The notes: generated from the sequence alone by a model not told the origin. DNA of 64,000 nt from Gautieria morchelliformis (GCA_015179125.1 WHVA01000505.1:1-64000), one strand, 5' to 3'. Shown: positions 34,471 to 46,875, counted from the stretch's first letter. A program made the numbers and translations.

Positions 34471-34839
34471 TGACGGGCTTACGTTGCTTACAGCGACCAC
34501 GCATGCCCGAAGCACTCGTGCTCGGAAAGGCGCTCGAGGAGCTGACCCCCGCTGCATGTCGTCGTGCAGAGGCCTTCAAAAGGCAGTTCAGCTGCAACTG
34601 GGTGCCATTCGGTCCATCGATATTGTAGCCGAACGATTGCTCTGGCTCCTCATTACTTCTTCAGTCCTTGGACAAGCTCAGCAACCCCGGACTCGGAGGC
34701 TCGCGGCCTTTCCCTTGGCAAGTACAACTGCTGTACTGGTCCTTTCATTTTCTACCTATCTCCATTCATCTCAGAACCATCGTGTACAATGTATTACAGG
34801 TTCGCCAAATGGTTGTAGTGTCCTCTACCAAAAATTATT
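34471..34839. other. Junction region between unit B and OXA1 relic
   Basis: Open frames here (34,268-34,996) have no clear domain. The sequence may include the intron-containing presequence part of the OXA1 relic, but I cannot show it. Confidence 0.3.
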
Positions 34840-35286
34840 GGTGTCCTCCAAATCGTCGGCAGCGGCGTCCTACACCCACTCCAGTCGCTCAAGCGGGCCA
34901 GGATGCGCTGCCCAAATCTCAATCGGAGACTGCTCAAATCCCCGAAAGCTCCAGCACAGCCTCATCAGAGGAGTCCACCTCTGCATTCCACGCTGATGAA
35001 ACCCCCTTTATGGCCAATAATGGACGTCACCTCGATATCTCTCCCGCCCCCGCCTTTGCAACTAGGTGGTCTCAGGGAACTTTGGTTTTCTAATATGACA
35101 CCCGGAGGAGCCGTCCAGGCGGCCCTCGAATTTATTCAGGTGACAACTGGGCTCCCTTGGTGGGGTACCATTGTATTGACTACAATGTTGGTTCGGCTCT
35201 CCCTTGTTCATTTTACGATTAAACGAGTCCGAACCACGGCAGCCATGGCTCCGGTGTGTTCATGTGCATGTCTCGGGTTTAGATGA
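34840..35286 (+). pseudogene. oxa1: Partial OXA1 (mitochondrial insertase) relic
   Basis: The frame ending at 35,286 contains GLPWWGTIVLTTMLVRLSLV followed by HFTIKRVRTTAAMAPV. This is the conserved first transmembrane helix and following loop of the YidC/Oxa1 family, which inserts proteins into the inner mitochondrial membrane. Just upstream, PLQLGGLRELWFSNMTPGG matches the region preceding that helix. The N-terminal linker (DALPKSQSETAQIPE) is in a different frame, so there is a frameshift near 35,045. Homology stops after AAMAPV, and helices 2-5 are absent. It is a truncated, frameshifted duplicate; the working gene must be elsewhere. Confidence 0.8.
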
Positions 35287-37379
35287 GGCCGGCAACAGCT
35301 CGCACGAGCACATTGACGTGAGCGAGATTAAGAGGGCCTCATAATCAGAAGGAGCGTGGCGTGAAACGCTGGCCTGGTTCGGCGCAGGAGCCGCACTTTG
35401 GGGACGAGGAGGCGCAGTACACTGTTGCTCTCGCCATCATGTGTCGCAGCGCAGCACGCCGACTCGCCAACAACTTGGCAAGGCGCAATAGGAAGCGCGA
35501 ACCGAAGTCCAGCCTCGAAATCTGTACAGGAGTTGCTATGACGTTTTTATTTATTTTTATTTGAGGAGAAATGTGGTGATATATGGGGATGGGGATGGGG
35601 ACGGCGAGTGTTGTTTCGTGGGGAGCGCAGCGTCAGACCACACGCGTGCACCGCACTCATGCCCACACCGCATGATACACGCGTCACGCGCGACACGGGG
35701 GCGGAGGCACGCACGGTCGGTAATGCTGGATCGTGATTTAAGTATGGGTTACTGGGCGATGGGGCGATATATGGCAGCATAGAAAGACAGACCGAGAGGG
35801 ACCATAGAACACTTACGACGGCAAACCGGTGAGCATGGCACGATAGACCGCGACGTCACATACGACACGATCGTGCAGCCAAACACGTCGACATTAAAAT
35901 GTAGTTAGGGCTTTGATCCAGCTTCCCTGGCCAGGATCGTGAGGTCGGTGGGTCATCTTGGTCTGGATGTCCCTCTCCACGGGAGCGGGCTCCCACCGCG
36001 CTTGACGCTATAACAGTTGAACGTGCGTCACGGTCATCACCATATAGTTCGCGCGTAAGCCCGCGCTTATGGGCTCCTAGGCCTCCAATTCTACCCATGC
36101 CCAGAACTCCTAATGATGCTTACCAGATCCTGCACAACGGGACATACCCCCGCCCCTGGATTTGTGTAGCCGGCGACGATAGCGAGGGCGCTGTGACGGA
36201 CTGGGGTGTATGCGAGTCCGGGTATGGGTGATGTTCGGTAGCTGAGAAGGGTGTGTGTGGAAGAGGCGGAGGGGGAGGGAGCGTATGTCCATGGGATGGG
36301 TTACCCGAGAGGGGAGGGAGTTGGAGGAGGAGGAGGCGGCATTCGTGGTGGGATACCCTGTTCGTGCGCCGTACGCACGCTCTGCTATTGGTGAGCTATG
36401 TGGCGCACCCTTGGCCGGAGGGAGAAATAAACTCTTCCCTACCACCCACAAATACATTGATTCAAGATTACTGTGGAGGCCCCAATCCTCCCTCAGTGTT
36501 GAATCCTTCTCTAACCCTTTCCCCGGGCCCCAATATGGCGTCGCGCCCTCTCCACACCCGCAAACTAATCGGACTCCCCCCTGCATCCCAGTCCAAGGAG
36601 GGGGCTTGGATGGTGAGCAGATGATACCCGTAGCTCCCGCATCATTACAGTAAATGCCAGTGCGCCGTGGGACCCACTTTGGTGTAGCGGTGTGTGTCTG
36701 TGTAGTATCTGGGAGAAGGGACTACCTGCGGTGTTAGGCAGGGCATAGGAGAGCGTTTCGAGCCTGGCAAGCGCTACAGTCGATATCGATTGCGTGGATG
36801 TGTTCGGAGTATGCACCAGGTATATGATGATGGTGGCGGGACCAAGCAGGAGCAATATGGTGCCTGGACATGCGCTTTAGAATGTGCATTGCAGAGCAAA
36901 CCATTTTTGTCACAGCCACGTCGGTCCCCAACCAGACTCTGAAACGGACGCTGATTTATGAAAGGAAGACACTCGATCCCCGACTCCGACTGAAAGGAGG
37001 GGAGGGTTCTGTTGACAGGAAGGGGGTCGGATACATAGCATGCCTTGTCAGGTTTAACTCCTAAGATGCCTGTGACTACTATCTCGTTCATGTTCAGCCA
37101 CCAATGTCTGGTAACGTGAGTCAGGCTCCACCCTGGCCAAACGCTGCTGATACTCGTGCGCATTACACTAGGAGCTTGTGTACTTGGGCCTGACAGTGTG
37201 GTCGAGGCGCTCATGGGTTTCAGCATGTGACCCATACATGGGCTGAGGCAGTGCACAGCTGAGTACAGCACAGGAAGTTCCTCGTCATTCTTCTCTTTTC
37301 AAGCTGTGACACCACTAGACCAGAGGAAGAGAATATGTTTCCCATTGATGGTGCAATCAGGGAAACTGGGTCTGGGAGT
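35287..37379. other. Spacer, no gene identified
   Basis: Includes a short G-rich run, GGGGATGGGGATGGGGACGG, near 35,586. Open frames at 36,110-36,586 (minus) and 36,253-36,653 (plus) overlap each other and have no domain. Nothing else is recognisable. Confidence 0.35.
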
Positions 37380-37690
37380 ATGCTTCTCCCAAACAGAATA
37401 GCATCTCAGACAGACTAGCCCCTGTGACAAACGGTATGTAGAGCATTATTATCAATGCTATATTTGCTCTTGCAGGGTGGGCACTAGTTGACACTAATGC
37501 ATGCTGAGCCCTGATGTAAGTTGGCTTGATGTGTAAGGATGTATGCTGTTTCATAGTGTTTACAAATTAACATAACTAAGTGTGTACTTCACACAGGATC
37601 AGTATACCAGGCATGCATACCTGCATGCACTGCATGCAGTTTGTCTCCCGAGGCCACCCCTGCATATTCCTCAGGATGCAATTCTTGAAT
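37380..37690. repeat. Dispersed repeat flanking unit C
   Basis: Same orientation as 27,120-27,410, with shared blocks CATGCTGAGCCCT-like, GCTGTTTCATAGnnTTTACAAA, GATCAGTAT and TATTCCTCAGGATGCAAT. It directly abuts the left edge of unit C. Confidence 0.6.
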
Positions 37691-37938
37691 CTGCACACAA
37701 GTAATAATAAAATATGGACAAAGTCAAATTCAAAACAGCACAGAATATATATGTATTTAGTGGTTTTTTGATGGTATGGGTTGGCCAGATTGAGCATATA
37801 GCCACATCTCCTATGGCGATCAAATTCCAAGTGCTGCAATAAATTAGAAAGGTAGGTTGATGTAAGTTGCTCTGTGTTGCTCTGCCAGTGGGTTTGTACT
37901 GGAATCATGGCTATGATGCATTAGCTTGGATGCTGTCA

Positions 37939-39766
37939 TTAAGCCTCTGCCATTCTTCCAGATCCTACTGAACCATTAACCAGTGCCTGAAGAGACACTA
38001 ACTGCTCACCAGAGGCAATCTGCCCAGCCAGTTCTACATCTCCAGGACATCCAGCTGTGCGAGGAAACTCATCCAACTCTATCGCAGCTGACCCAGCCTG
38101 TTCAGATGACTGCTGGCCTTCATGATCAGCCACATTGTCCTGCAAATTCTTAGCATTAAAATCCTCCCGGCTCAAGTGAGGGTTCCCAAATTCAGCCACT
38201 ATAGCATTGTGAACACTTTGTCCGGCTGCATGGAAGCTGGAGAATGAAATAGAGGGTAATGAGGGGCTGTTAAGTTGACTGTGTCTCTCTTTCAGAGTTA
38301 GATGAAAGCGGCAGATGAGAATCACTGATAAGCTGGTTATCCCCTGTTAGTACAATCATGTCTTTCTTGTTAAATTTGTAAGAAGATACCTGTTCTGAAG
38401 CCAGGAGAAGGGAGTAGAAATGCTTTCCTTTATGCCATCAAGCAGCTGAAATTAGCCATTGTTATGTTGTGATCAATGTCTTACATACCCTCAATACCTG
38501 AAATGTAAAAGAAGGTCAAGTAAACTCTGAAGCTCAACAGATAAGTCAGCATACCTTGTCTGTGATAGTACTAGCCAAAGTAATTGCAAGCACAAATCTG
38601 ACTATGAATCAGATATATCAAATATCAGAGGGATATTATTCCTACCCATATCTGACAAAGCCTTATCTGTATATTAGTGATATGTCCACACATATAAGCA
38701 ATATAATGTACACTCACCTTGGTAAATCATTAGAATAATGAGAGATTTCTTATCCCAAATCTCACCTTTCCACCAAAGCCTCAGTGCTTGAATTGAGCTC
38801 AAGATGGTTAATATCACAACTCCAGTCTCAAAAAGGATTATAATAGAATTGTGAATGGTAACCACTGTCAAGGTATTCAGAGACAATTTGGGCAAATACA
38901 GACCCCTAGATCTTACACCTGAAGAAATTGCTAGTATACCTCTGGGCAGAAAGCCTTAGTCATTACTTACAAATTGACTGTATTAAGTTGTGAAATTGTG
39001 AGACTGCAGTTGTCCAAAACAGACAAGTACTATATGCAGTTAAGTGAATTTATGCTATTTATACAATGTCTGCACAGGGACATACCACTTCAATGATAAT
39101 AGAACAAAGACCAAGCAGCCCAAGAACATCCAAAACTCTTTGATTCTGAAGGGAAATAGCATAGGTGCGAGCTAGCAGAAGGCCTAGATAATCAAATGTG
39201 GTGATCCTTCTGCCTGAGAGATATATGGGTATAATCACTCACCCTGTGCACCAATCAGACAAGGAACTATTAAAGCATTGGATAGGTGACTTATAGTAGT
39301 ACATTTCCTTTGAATATATGAGTCTCTAGGTCGCTTCTCATAAAGAATGCAAGTCATACTAGATACTCAGTCCAATCAGTAATGGTGTTACACATGAGAG
39401 CATTGTCATAATATACCTCAATGGACAGGTTAGATAAATTAAGATATATGCCAAGAAGAAAAAAAGCCATGGTCAGGTAACGAGCGAGTAAATAGAGGAC
39501 GGTGCCAATTTTGACGGTCTTGCACCAAATGTGCTTGAGCTCAGATGGCAATGTGAGAAGAGTGTCGTAGATGAGCAGTGCTGTGCAACAAGCTATGGAT
39601 ATCGTGGAATTAGATAGGGGTCATGTACGCATACCAAGCGCTGCGACGAGGGTAGAGTTGACCGCAAAGCTAGTTCAGGTAAGTTCTTCCCCATCCACCT
39701 CATCGTGGTAAGTGCGTACAGGTCTGATAGCCCCTGGAGTTCAGCCGAGGGGTCCGCCTGAGACAT
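37939..39766 (-). CDS. DUF6533-type multi-pass membrane protein, copy C
   Basis: Exon 1 39766-39720, exon 2 39669-39635 and exon 3 39592-39417 reproduce the 47/35/176-nt pattern. Exon 4 starts in phase after TTTATGAG as KRPRDSYIQRKC. This copy lacks the extra base seen in A and B before the fifth helix, so its frame is open from LSLNTLTVVTIHNSIIILFE through VVILTILSSIQALRLWW to the GTGAGT donor at about 38,722. The strong GTAAGT donor near 38,970 is also kept. The last exon (37939-38325) encodes LTLKERHSQLNSPSL and an acidic tail but has a one-base deletion near 37,990 that changes the C-terminus. Of the three copies it is the best candidate for a working gene. Confidence 0.65.
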
Positions 39767-41174
39767 GATATAAGAAGAAAAACTAGAATGTGGGTGAGGG
39801 ACTAAGTTTTGCGTAGCGATGTGGGGTTGGAGTTGCAAATCGCGCAATGTCTATATATAAGATTATCTCCATGGGTGCTGCCAGGTCAACCGATATTCAC
39901 AACATCCCATCAGTGCGAAGCATGGCGCAATTTGCAAGGTGGGTGGGTCTGATCGAAGAACGTCATATAAAAAGAGTTAATACAAGGTCGAAGTATCAGA
40001 TACAGTGATCCGCTCAGACGAGTAATTGAGCCTTGGCTTCTTGCCAGGAACTAGTTATTATATCCGCCGAATGGTCTAGAAAATGCATATAAATCTTGAC
40101 ATCATGTAAGCGCACCTGGCACTCTGACGACTGCAAGTGCGGTGTCAGCATAACGACACATGAAAATCAACTGCGACTAAGCTCACTGATGGCTATTAAG
40201 ATGAAGCAGGTCCGGGGTATTACTTGAAAAGAAGGGAGCACGAGGAAGCCAGGTGATCGGGAGATCCCACCTCAACCGCCAGAGTTTGCATGTGTCTGTG
40301 ATTCTAAAGCGACGTTGGATGATCTCTGCAGGCGTGCTGGCTCGTGGTTGCTGGATATAGCGACACGGGAAATTTCTCATTTTGGCGGCATTTCCTGACG
40401 TGGGAAGAGGTCATATCAAGAGACCTCGAATTTCGACATGAGGCACAACGACATGGTAACCACGATCTCGGGCACTCAGTGTATCGGCTTGACGCTGATG
40501 GTAGAGCTGTGCCCGGGTGGCCCGGGAAAGCCCAGGTGATCTGCAACGTGTTTGTTGTTTTATCTAGTATGCTATTATTAGAATGACGACAGTGCCACCC
40601 AGCGAGAACAAACGGTATTTGACGCCCAGCATTCGATAATTCAGATTGGAGATATTTGTAGCTGTCGTGAAGCATGTCAGCTCCCTTGGTAACTGGTTGG
40701 CTCCAGAGTCAAATATAAACAACATTATCGACATACACAGCACATCCCCATTTCAAACACCGGATACTGATAATCCGAGCGAAGTGAGGTTCCGTTTGTC
40801 TTTGTTTGGTGGGTTCCTGATCCGCGCACGACATGCACACCGACTCGAGCAACACGGACCCGGACACAGCCAACAAGCCCTGACGTCGTCATCGCCGTTG
40901 CATGGTACGCACAGTCATCCCTCTACTCCCTCATCTTTCACAGCATCACCACGCGTTTTACCCGTCCACTCCAAACCCCAGTTCACCTCCCCTCACATAA
41001 CACTAACAGCCTCCCCTCCCAGGCTTCTTATCACCCACCGTCCTCTCCAGCGCACGGACATGAACTTCTCATTGGGTTTCCAGCGTGTCTGCCAGTGGTG
41101 GGGTGTGTGTGTATGTGCCGGGTATAGAAAAGGCCAGCAAGAGGAACGAGCGGAGTGCACGGTATTTCCCTTTG

Positions 41175-41182
41175 TATATAAA
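41175..41182 (+). promoter_or_regulatory. TATA box of GC-rich gene, copy C
   Basis: TATATAAA at the position equivalent to the TATA element of copy A, about 70 bp before the expected start. Confidence 0.45.
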
Positions 41183-41239
41183 CAGGCCCTCCATCCTGAA
41201 TGACGCGTTTACTGCCTTCTCCACCACGTCTCGCCATCC

Positions 41240-42540
41240 ATCCATCCACCAGCAGACACGAACAGCGACCCTGGAGACGCAGATGGTACGTCCCGTTGCC
41301 TAGTCCCTCGTGTCGCTTACCGAACGCCACTCGCTGCTCCCTAGACTCCACCCTCCCGCCCCTCACGTCCCGCACCGATCTCCCACCCCGCGGCGGACAC
41401 TGCCCGGCCTCGCCAACAGGGCACGAGCTCTTGAAGCTCTTCCCAACTTGTTCCCCGGCGGCGGCTCCTTCCCGCACGACCCGCACGCCCACCGGGACGC
41501 GGGGGGCTTCGCCGTGGAGGACGCGCGCTGCCCGTGCGAGGCGTGGGCCCTGGGCGAACTTGAGAAGAATAGGCGGATCGCGCACGAGCGCGGCCGCTAT
41601 GCATGGTTTGGTGTGCAGTAGCGTGCCTTTTTCGACGGCGGGGACGGGCGCGCCGCACGTGCTCAAATGCGGGCGGCCGCGCCACGACACCGACACCCCC
41701 AGACGGCGGGAGCACTTCATGATGGCGCCCGCACGGGCGTTCAGCGGTGCGGCCGAGCGCGAGTTTCATGTCGGCGGGGAGCCCGTGCGCGCCATTGGCG
41801 TGGCAGGGCCCGGGAAGAGCCCCCCGCGAAGCGGGGCAGTGGGCTGGGGCTGGGACTGGGACTTGGGCCGGAGAGCGCGGCCGACGTCGATGCGTCGCTG
41901 CCCCTCTCACCTGGGGTCCGCGTGCGCGACGCACGTGAGCACGTGCGCGCGTCGCCCCCCAGATCGCCGCGGTGGACCACGGCCATGCTGACGCACGGCA
42001 CATCCCCGCACCCCCGCACACACATGCCGCCGCCACCCTCAGCACCTACAGGCTCACCCGCAGCGCCACACACGCCCCGCAATCGCCCTTACCCGCGCCT
42101 ACCACCGCCGCCGCCACCGCGCCCTTGCCCTTATCCGCCCCCTCCCAGAGCCCCCCAAACCCCCCCGGCGACCCGCGGGCAAATGAAATCCGTCTTCGCG
42201 ATCCCGCCCCACACGCCCCCTAGGAACGGGAACGGACCCGCGCCGACGCCCAGCGCGTACCTCACCTCACTCGCTCATGCTCCCCCCGCCCTCGCCCATG
42301 CCCACGCCCACGCAGCACGCCTACCCGCTCCCGGGGTCGCCGCCTCCCCACCCCCCCACACACACGAACCCGAACCTCGAACAAGCTCCCCTCCATCGCG
42401 GCGCTTGCACCAAGGCCTGTCACGGTCACCGGTCCTGGGATGCGCCCTGGTGTGGGGGTGACGAGTCTGGTGCCCGTGCGGTGGTATTAGGCGCATTTAT
42501 TAAGGCTTGGGTGCGTGAGATGCGTGGTGTGTGGGTATGA
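41240..42540 (+). pseudogene. GC-rich gene of unknown function, copy C
   Basis: The start ATG present in B and D is absent (the region reads CCAGCAGACACGAACAG). The 59-nt intron (41286-41344) is kept. Exon 2 carries PHDPHAHRDAGGF, EDARCPCEAWALGELEKN and ERGRYAWFGVQ, then a TAG at about 41,619 inside the motif that reads CGTSAWFGVQERAFF in copy B. The GC-rich tail continues to about 42,540. It is a probable pseudogene. Confidence 0.35.
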
Positions 42541-42637
42541 GGTATGAGGTATGCGCAAAGCAAGAGCAACGGGAGCGTTATCATGATGTGATGCGGGGTA
42601 CATGCCCCGGGCCCGGGGGTCCTCGGTATTCGATTCA

Positions 42638-42676
42638 GGGGGGGAGCAGGGGGAGGGAAGGGGAGGGGAGGGGAGG
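42638..42676 (+). other. G-run tract with quadruplex potential
   Basis: Six G-runs of three or more with 1-3-base spacers in about 39 bp (GGGGGGGAGCAGGGGGAGGG and onward), just after the end of unit C and next to the palindrome CCCCGGGCCCGGGG at about 42,606. The pattern satisfies the usual G-quadruplex rule. It could also be a polypurine tract of a lost retroelement. Confidence 0.6.
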
Positions 42677-42679
42677 AAA

Positions 42680-43521
42680 CGTGCTGCCGACCTGCGCCGC
42701 GGCGCCTCGACTTGACCATAGACTGTAGTGGGGTATGGGTAAGGAGTTGGGAGTGTGGGTCGTGTACGAGTCGTGTATCGTGTGTCGCGCCGCGCGTAGC
42801 GTGTAATGTGTTGTATTTCTGTACTGGTATCTAGCTCTGTCTTGACTCTCAAGCTTCGTGGTGCTACGTAATTGTCATATCCCTACGTTCCCAAGCCAAT
42901 ACCCCAACTACACCAATACACTAGTACACCAATCATCAATTCACCCAAACACCATGGCAACGTTGTTCCCGGGCATCCTTGCCTCCAAGTTCCGGGTCCC
43001 TGATTCCAGGCACTCAAGCGTCGGAGTTACAAACGCGGCCACGTGGCCAAGACCGTTAATGGTGTTAACTACTTTCGGCGCAAGACATCTGTTACAGTAA
43101 TCAGTGTTTAAGTAGGTATGTCCTTACAACAAATGCCTTCCTGAGCTCCTGGCTTCCTCGTCGCACATCAGTCCACGCTGTCATGATTCGTTTATTCTGC
43201 GAATCATCCCTCAACACACAGCGAATGACCTCCTGAACCAGCGAACAACTTCCCGAACCAGCGAATATCTTGCCAAAATATTTGTCACCATACTGCTTTC
43301 GCATTCGCTATTCGCATCATTCCTCCCAGGACACCAGGTTTTGGGGCCATCATCCATCATAGAACCCATCATCTGTTAAACTCCCACTCCATGACAGACC
43401 CACATACTCAGGATGCATTCGGATAGTGTCAGTTGCAGCCTCCGTGAAGGTTGGACTCAATGGGACTCGTACCACTGCAGGGCAGGACGAATTAGCTTCG
43501 CTGAAGTTTTCACTACACAGT
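42680..43521. other. Spacer, no gene seen
   Basis: Contains repeated CGAACCAGCGAA words near 43,234-43,270 and an 80-codon frame at 42,858-43,100 without a domain. Confidence 0.4.
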
Positions 43522-44290
43522 TGTCATGACCCATTCATTTCTTGTATCCAGCTATCCCTGTTTTCCCTTTCACCACTCTTCCATGTTCGCTCGTCTTCGC
43601 ACCATTCACCCCTCGCTCCACTCACTATTCGCCACATTCGCCATATGACCATTCACTACTCACATCATTCGCCAGTAGCCATGCCATCAAACACGATCGA
43701 CATCCTTTACCTGGCTTGATGGTTCATCACTAGTCCTATCATGAATTGCAAGGAGGTGCAGGCTGTCATGACTCATTTATTTCTTGTACCCAGCTATCCC
43801 TGTTTTCCCTTCCACCACTCTTCCATGTTATTCGTCTTCACACCATTCACTCCTTGCTCCATTCGCTATTCGCCACATTTGCCATATGACCATTTGCTAC
43901 TCGCATCATTCGCCAGCAGGCACGCCATCAAGCATGATCGACATCCTTTACCCGGATTGATGGTTCATCACTGGTCCCATCATCTTCTCAACTCAACCCC
44001 CCTTTGGGTGTCCCTATGGCCAGAATGCATTCGCGGGGCATCCTACCCGTAGGTCATGTGGGATCAACCCAGCAGACCAAGAGTCCATGCAGGGTGGTGT
44101 ATATGCAGGTCCCAAGGCATGTTTTCGTACATAGGGGCCTTCACCCTCTTTCCTCTCTGTCGTTTCATGTTTGCACCCCTCTTCCATTCTATTGTATGTC
44201 TATTTCATCTATTATGTATCCTGACCGCGCACCCCTATCCAACCCTGACTCCAGACGGCCTCTTTCCTATTCGCTAGCACCATATGAGCA
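43522..44290 (+). repeat. Two head-to-tail LTR copies of family L2
   Basis: A partial copy starts TGTCATGACCCATTC at 43,522 and ends near 43,740. A second starts TGTCATGACTCATTT at 43,764 after a purine tract (AAGGAGGTGCAGG) and extends to at least 44,290, with a possible TATA region AGTATAAGTAG at about 44,295. The layout parallels 24,801-25,480. Confidence 0.65.
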
Positions 44291-45070
44291 TTCAGTATAA
44301 GTAGTCTACATTCGCATGTATATTCTCCAGTTTAATTATCATACGTCCATCTTGTGCAAACTTGACCTCGCTGTGACTATCGTCTTGAGCCTTCCCTTGT
44401 AGATTTCTATCTTCGACCAGGAGAAGACTTAGGCATCACTGGTGAGTTCTCATACTTCATCTTCGTTACCTTAGCCTTCGAGTTATTTTCTGTGCTGTCA
44501 GCGAAGGGCTCCGAAGGAGTGCCTTCGCCGGCGAAAGGATTGTCGCTACTTAGACAACCTTTCCGTGACACCTTGCACGTTACATCGTCAAGTGCCATGG
44601 GCTATTTCGCTATGACTGTAGATCAAGGTGAATTCCTTTCAAGTAACCCTCTTACTTCTTAAACCTTACCTCTTCGGTACTGTTCGCTGGGCGATTCGCT
44701 AGATCGCACATGCTATTCGGGCATTCACCACTAACATGCGATATTAACACCCAAATCCAATCTTGACACGTGCATCCCTTCCTCTTCTTTTTCTTTCGAG
44801 CTCACGGTTTTTTATCCTCTCTTTTGTATGCTACGTCAGGGTGCGCTCCACCCTTTCACTTACCGTCGCTAGTTCCGCTGAACTCTGCTGCGCACATACT
44901 TATATACTGGCTTCAAAATTGCACTAATTAGTCATATGTGCTTTTCTGGATTGCTTCAACTGTCAGCCAGAAATCTCCTCAGGTCGCTCAGTGCTTCCCC
45001 ACCTTCCTCCCACTATTTCTTCCACTTGTACCGAATTGACTCCGCATTGCGTCTCTTTTGCTCCCCCTTG
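44291..45070. other. Spacer, probably LTR downstream part
   Basis: Likely includes the R-U5 part of the second L2 LTR, but its end could not be fixed. A minus-strand 63-codon frame at 44,407-44,598 has no domain. Confidence 0.35.
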
Positions 45071-45243
45071 TGTTTTTATTAGAATTTGTTGAGCAGAAAA
45101 TTGTGAAAAAAATCAAAGTTTTTTACAGGGTTTTTTATGGGTTTCTTTGTGTTTTCACAAAGAAACTTATAAAAAGACACAAAAAACCCTGCAACTTTAA
45201 AATTTTTTACAATTTTCTTGCTCAACAAATTCTAACAAAAACA
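45071..45243. mobile_element. Hairpin MITE, ~173 bp
   Basis: The left arm, TGTTTTTATTAGAATTTGTTGAGCAG... (from 45,071), pairs with the right arm ending at 45,243, whose reverse complement reads TGTTTTTGTTAGAATTTGTTGAGCAAG. The arms extend with interruptions to a centre at 45,141-45,166, where GTTTCTTTGTG and CACAAAGAAAC form a perfect 11-bp stem around TTTT. The element is therefore almost entirely foldback. It is AT-rich and non-coding. No target duplication was resolved. Confidence 0.7.
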
Positions 45244-45739
45244 TAAAATTTTGTTAAAGTTTTTTTACATTAAAAACACTAAAAAAAATTGGAATATCTT
45301 TACAGTTTTTTGAACAGTTTTTCAGACCAGAGAATCTTGATATGCCTCCAGTGGTACACACTTGGCGGCCTACACCAGAGAAAGCGTCACCAGGCAAAGT
45401 GCGCATCAATGTTAACATGCACCCATACCCACCTACACCACCTGTTGCACTATCACCATCTTCCTCTCAGACCCTCTCTGTACCATCCCCTTATGAATTC
45501 AAAGCAAAACTACATGCAATCATGCCCCAGAAGCCCACTACTGTCACATATTTCGTCCTCTACCCCTTCCTACATCCACTACCTTGTCTCCAGCCCCGTT
45601 CTCTTTCTTTTCTCATGCATTAGCTTGCATCACACCGTCACTGCCTATTCAATTGACAGCGTCATGTACGCTCATGCCCTCCTCTGCCCAAGTGGGAAAT
45701 ATGGCTGTGCCACTCTTAACCTTCACGGAGCCGCGGAAT
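45244..45739. other. Spacer with dispersed repeat at 45,551-45,668
   Basis: 45,551-45,668 is the second copy of the repeat at 12,057-12,175. A 93-codon plus-strand frame (45,342-45,623, starting PPVVHTWRPTPEKASPGKVR) overlaps it and is not recognised. Unit D homology begins abruptly at about 45,740. Confidence 0.4.
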
Positions 45740-46875
45740 GGTTTCAAAAATGCATATAAAACTTGTAAGCGCACTTGGCACCCATTGACTCCTCCAAGTG
45801 CGGTGTCAGCATAATGACACATGAAAACCTGCAATAAGGCTCACTGATGGGTATTAAGATGAAGCAGATCCGGTGTGTTACTTCTAAAGAAGGGGACACA
45901 TACAAGCGAGATGATATGAGAGATCTCCGCTGTCCAGCTCAATGCCCAGAGTTTGCATGTGTCTGTGATTCTAAAGCGACGTCGGATTATTAGCTTGTGT
46001 CAATGTTGCTGGATATAGCGACACGGGGCATTTCTCATTTTGGCGGCAAGTCCTGCCGTGAGAAGAGGTCGTATGAAGAGCCTATCGAATTTTGACATGA
46101 GGCACAACGACATGGTAACCACGATATCGTGCATTCAGTGTACCCGCTGTGACGGTGATGTAGAGCTGTGCCCGGGGGCCCGGGAAATCCCAGGGCGATC
46201 TGCGACGTGTTTGTTGTTTTATCTAGTATACTATTATTAGAATGACGACAGTGCCACCTAGCGAGAATAAACGGTATTGGACGTCTGGTCGTTTTTGCAG
46301 TCATTCGCTAAGTCAGATCAGAAAAAATTGTAGCTGTCGTATTGTCAGCTCCCCTGAAACTCGGGTAACTGGTTGGGTCCTCTTGAGCGCAGTGATAGTA
46401 AAGGACAAGAATAATAATCCTCGACTCGCGAGGTCTCAGAATAATATACAGTGGACTAGCTACTGTAACTATGGGATTCGAGAGGAGCTTGAACTGGTGG
46501 GACCACGAGTGACCATAGATGAATAAGGAATGGTTGAGCGATGGACTTCAACAGGTCCAGAGTCAAATACAAGCAACATTATCCACATACACAGCACATC
46601 CACATCGAATTTCGTAGACACCGGATACTGATAATCCCGAGCGAGGTTTCGTCGTCCGTGGAGCAGGAGCCCACCAAACAAAGACAAACATGCGCACTCA
46701 CTCGGCAGTTTACGCGGACACAGCCAACAAGCCCTGACGTCGTCATCGCCGTTGCATGGTACGCACATGTCGTCCCTCTACTCCCTTGTATTTCACGGCA
46801 TTACCACACATTTTACCCGTCCACTCCAAACCCAGTTCACCTCCCTCACATAACACTAACAGCCTTCCCTCCCAG

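Larger units (their letters stand above)
37690..42565. repeat. Segmental unit, copy C
   Basis: Complete copy with the same gene order as A and B. Both the left edge (CACAGAATATATATGTATTTAG) and the right edge (GCGCATTTATTAAGGCTTGGG, GGTATGCGCAAAG) are shared with copy A. Confidence 0.8.
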
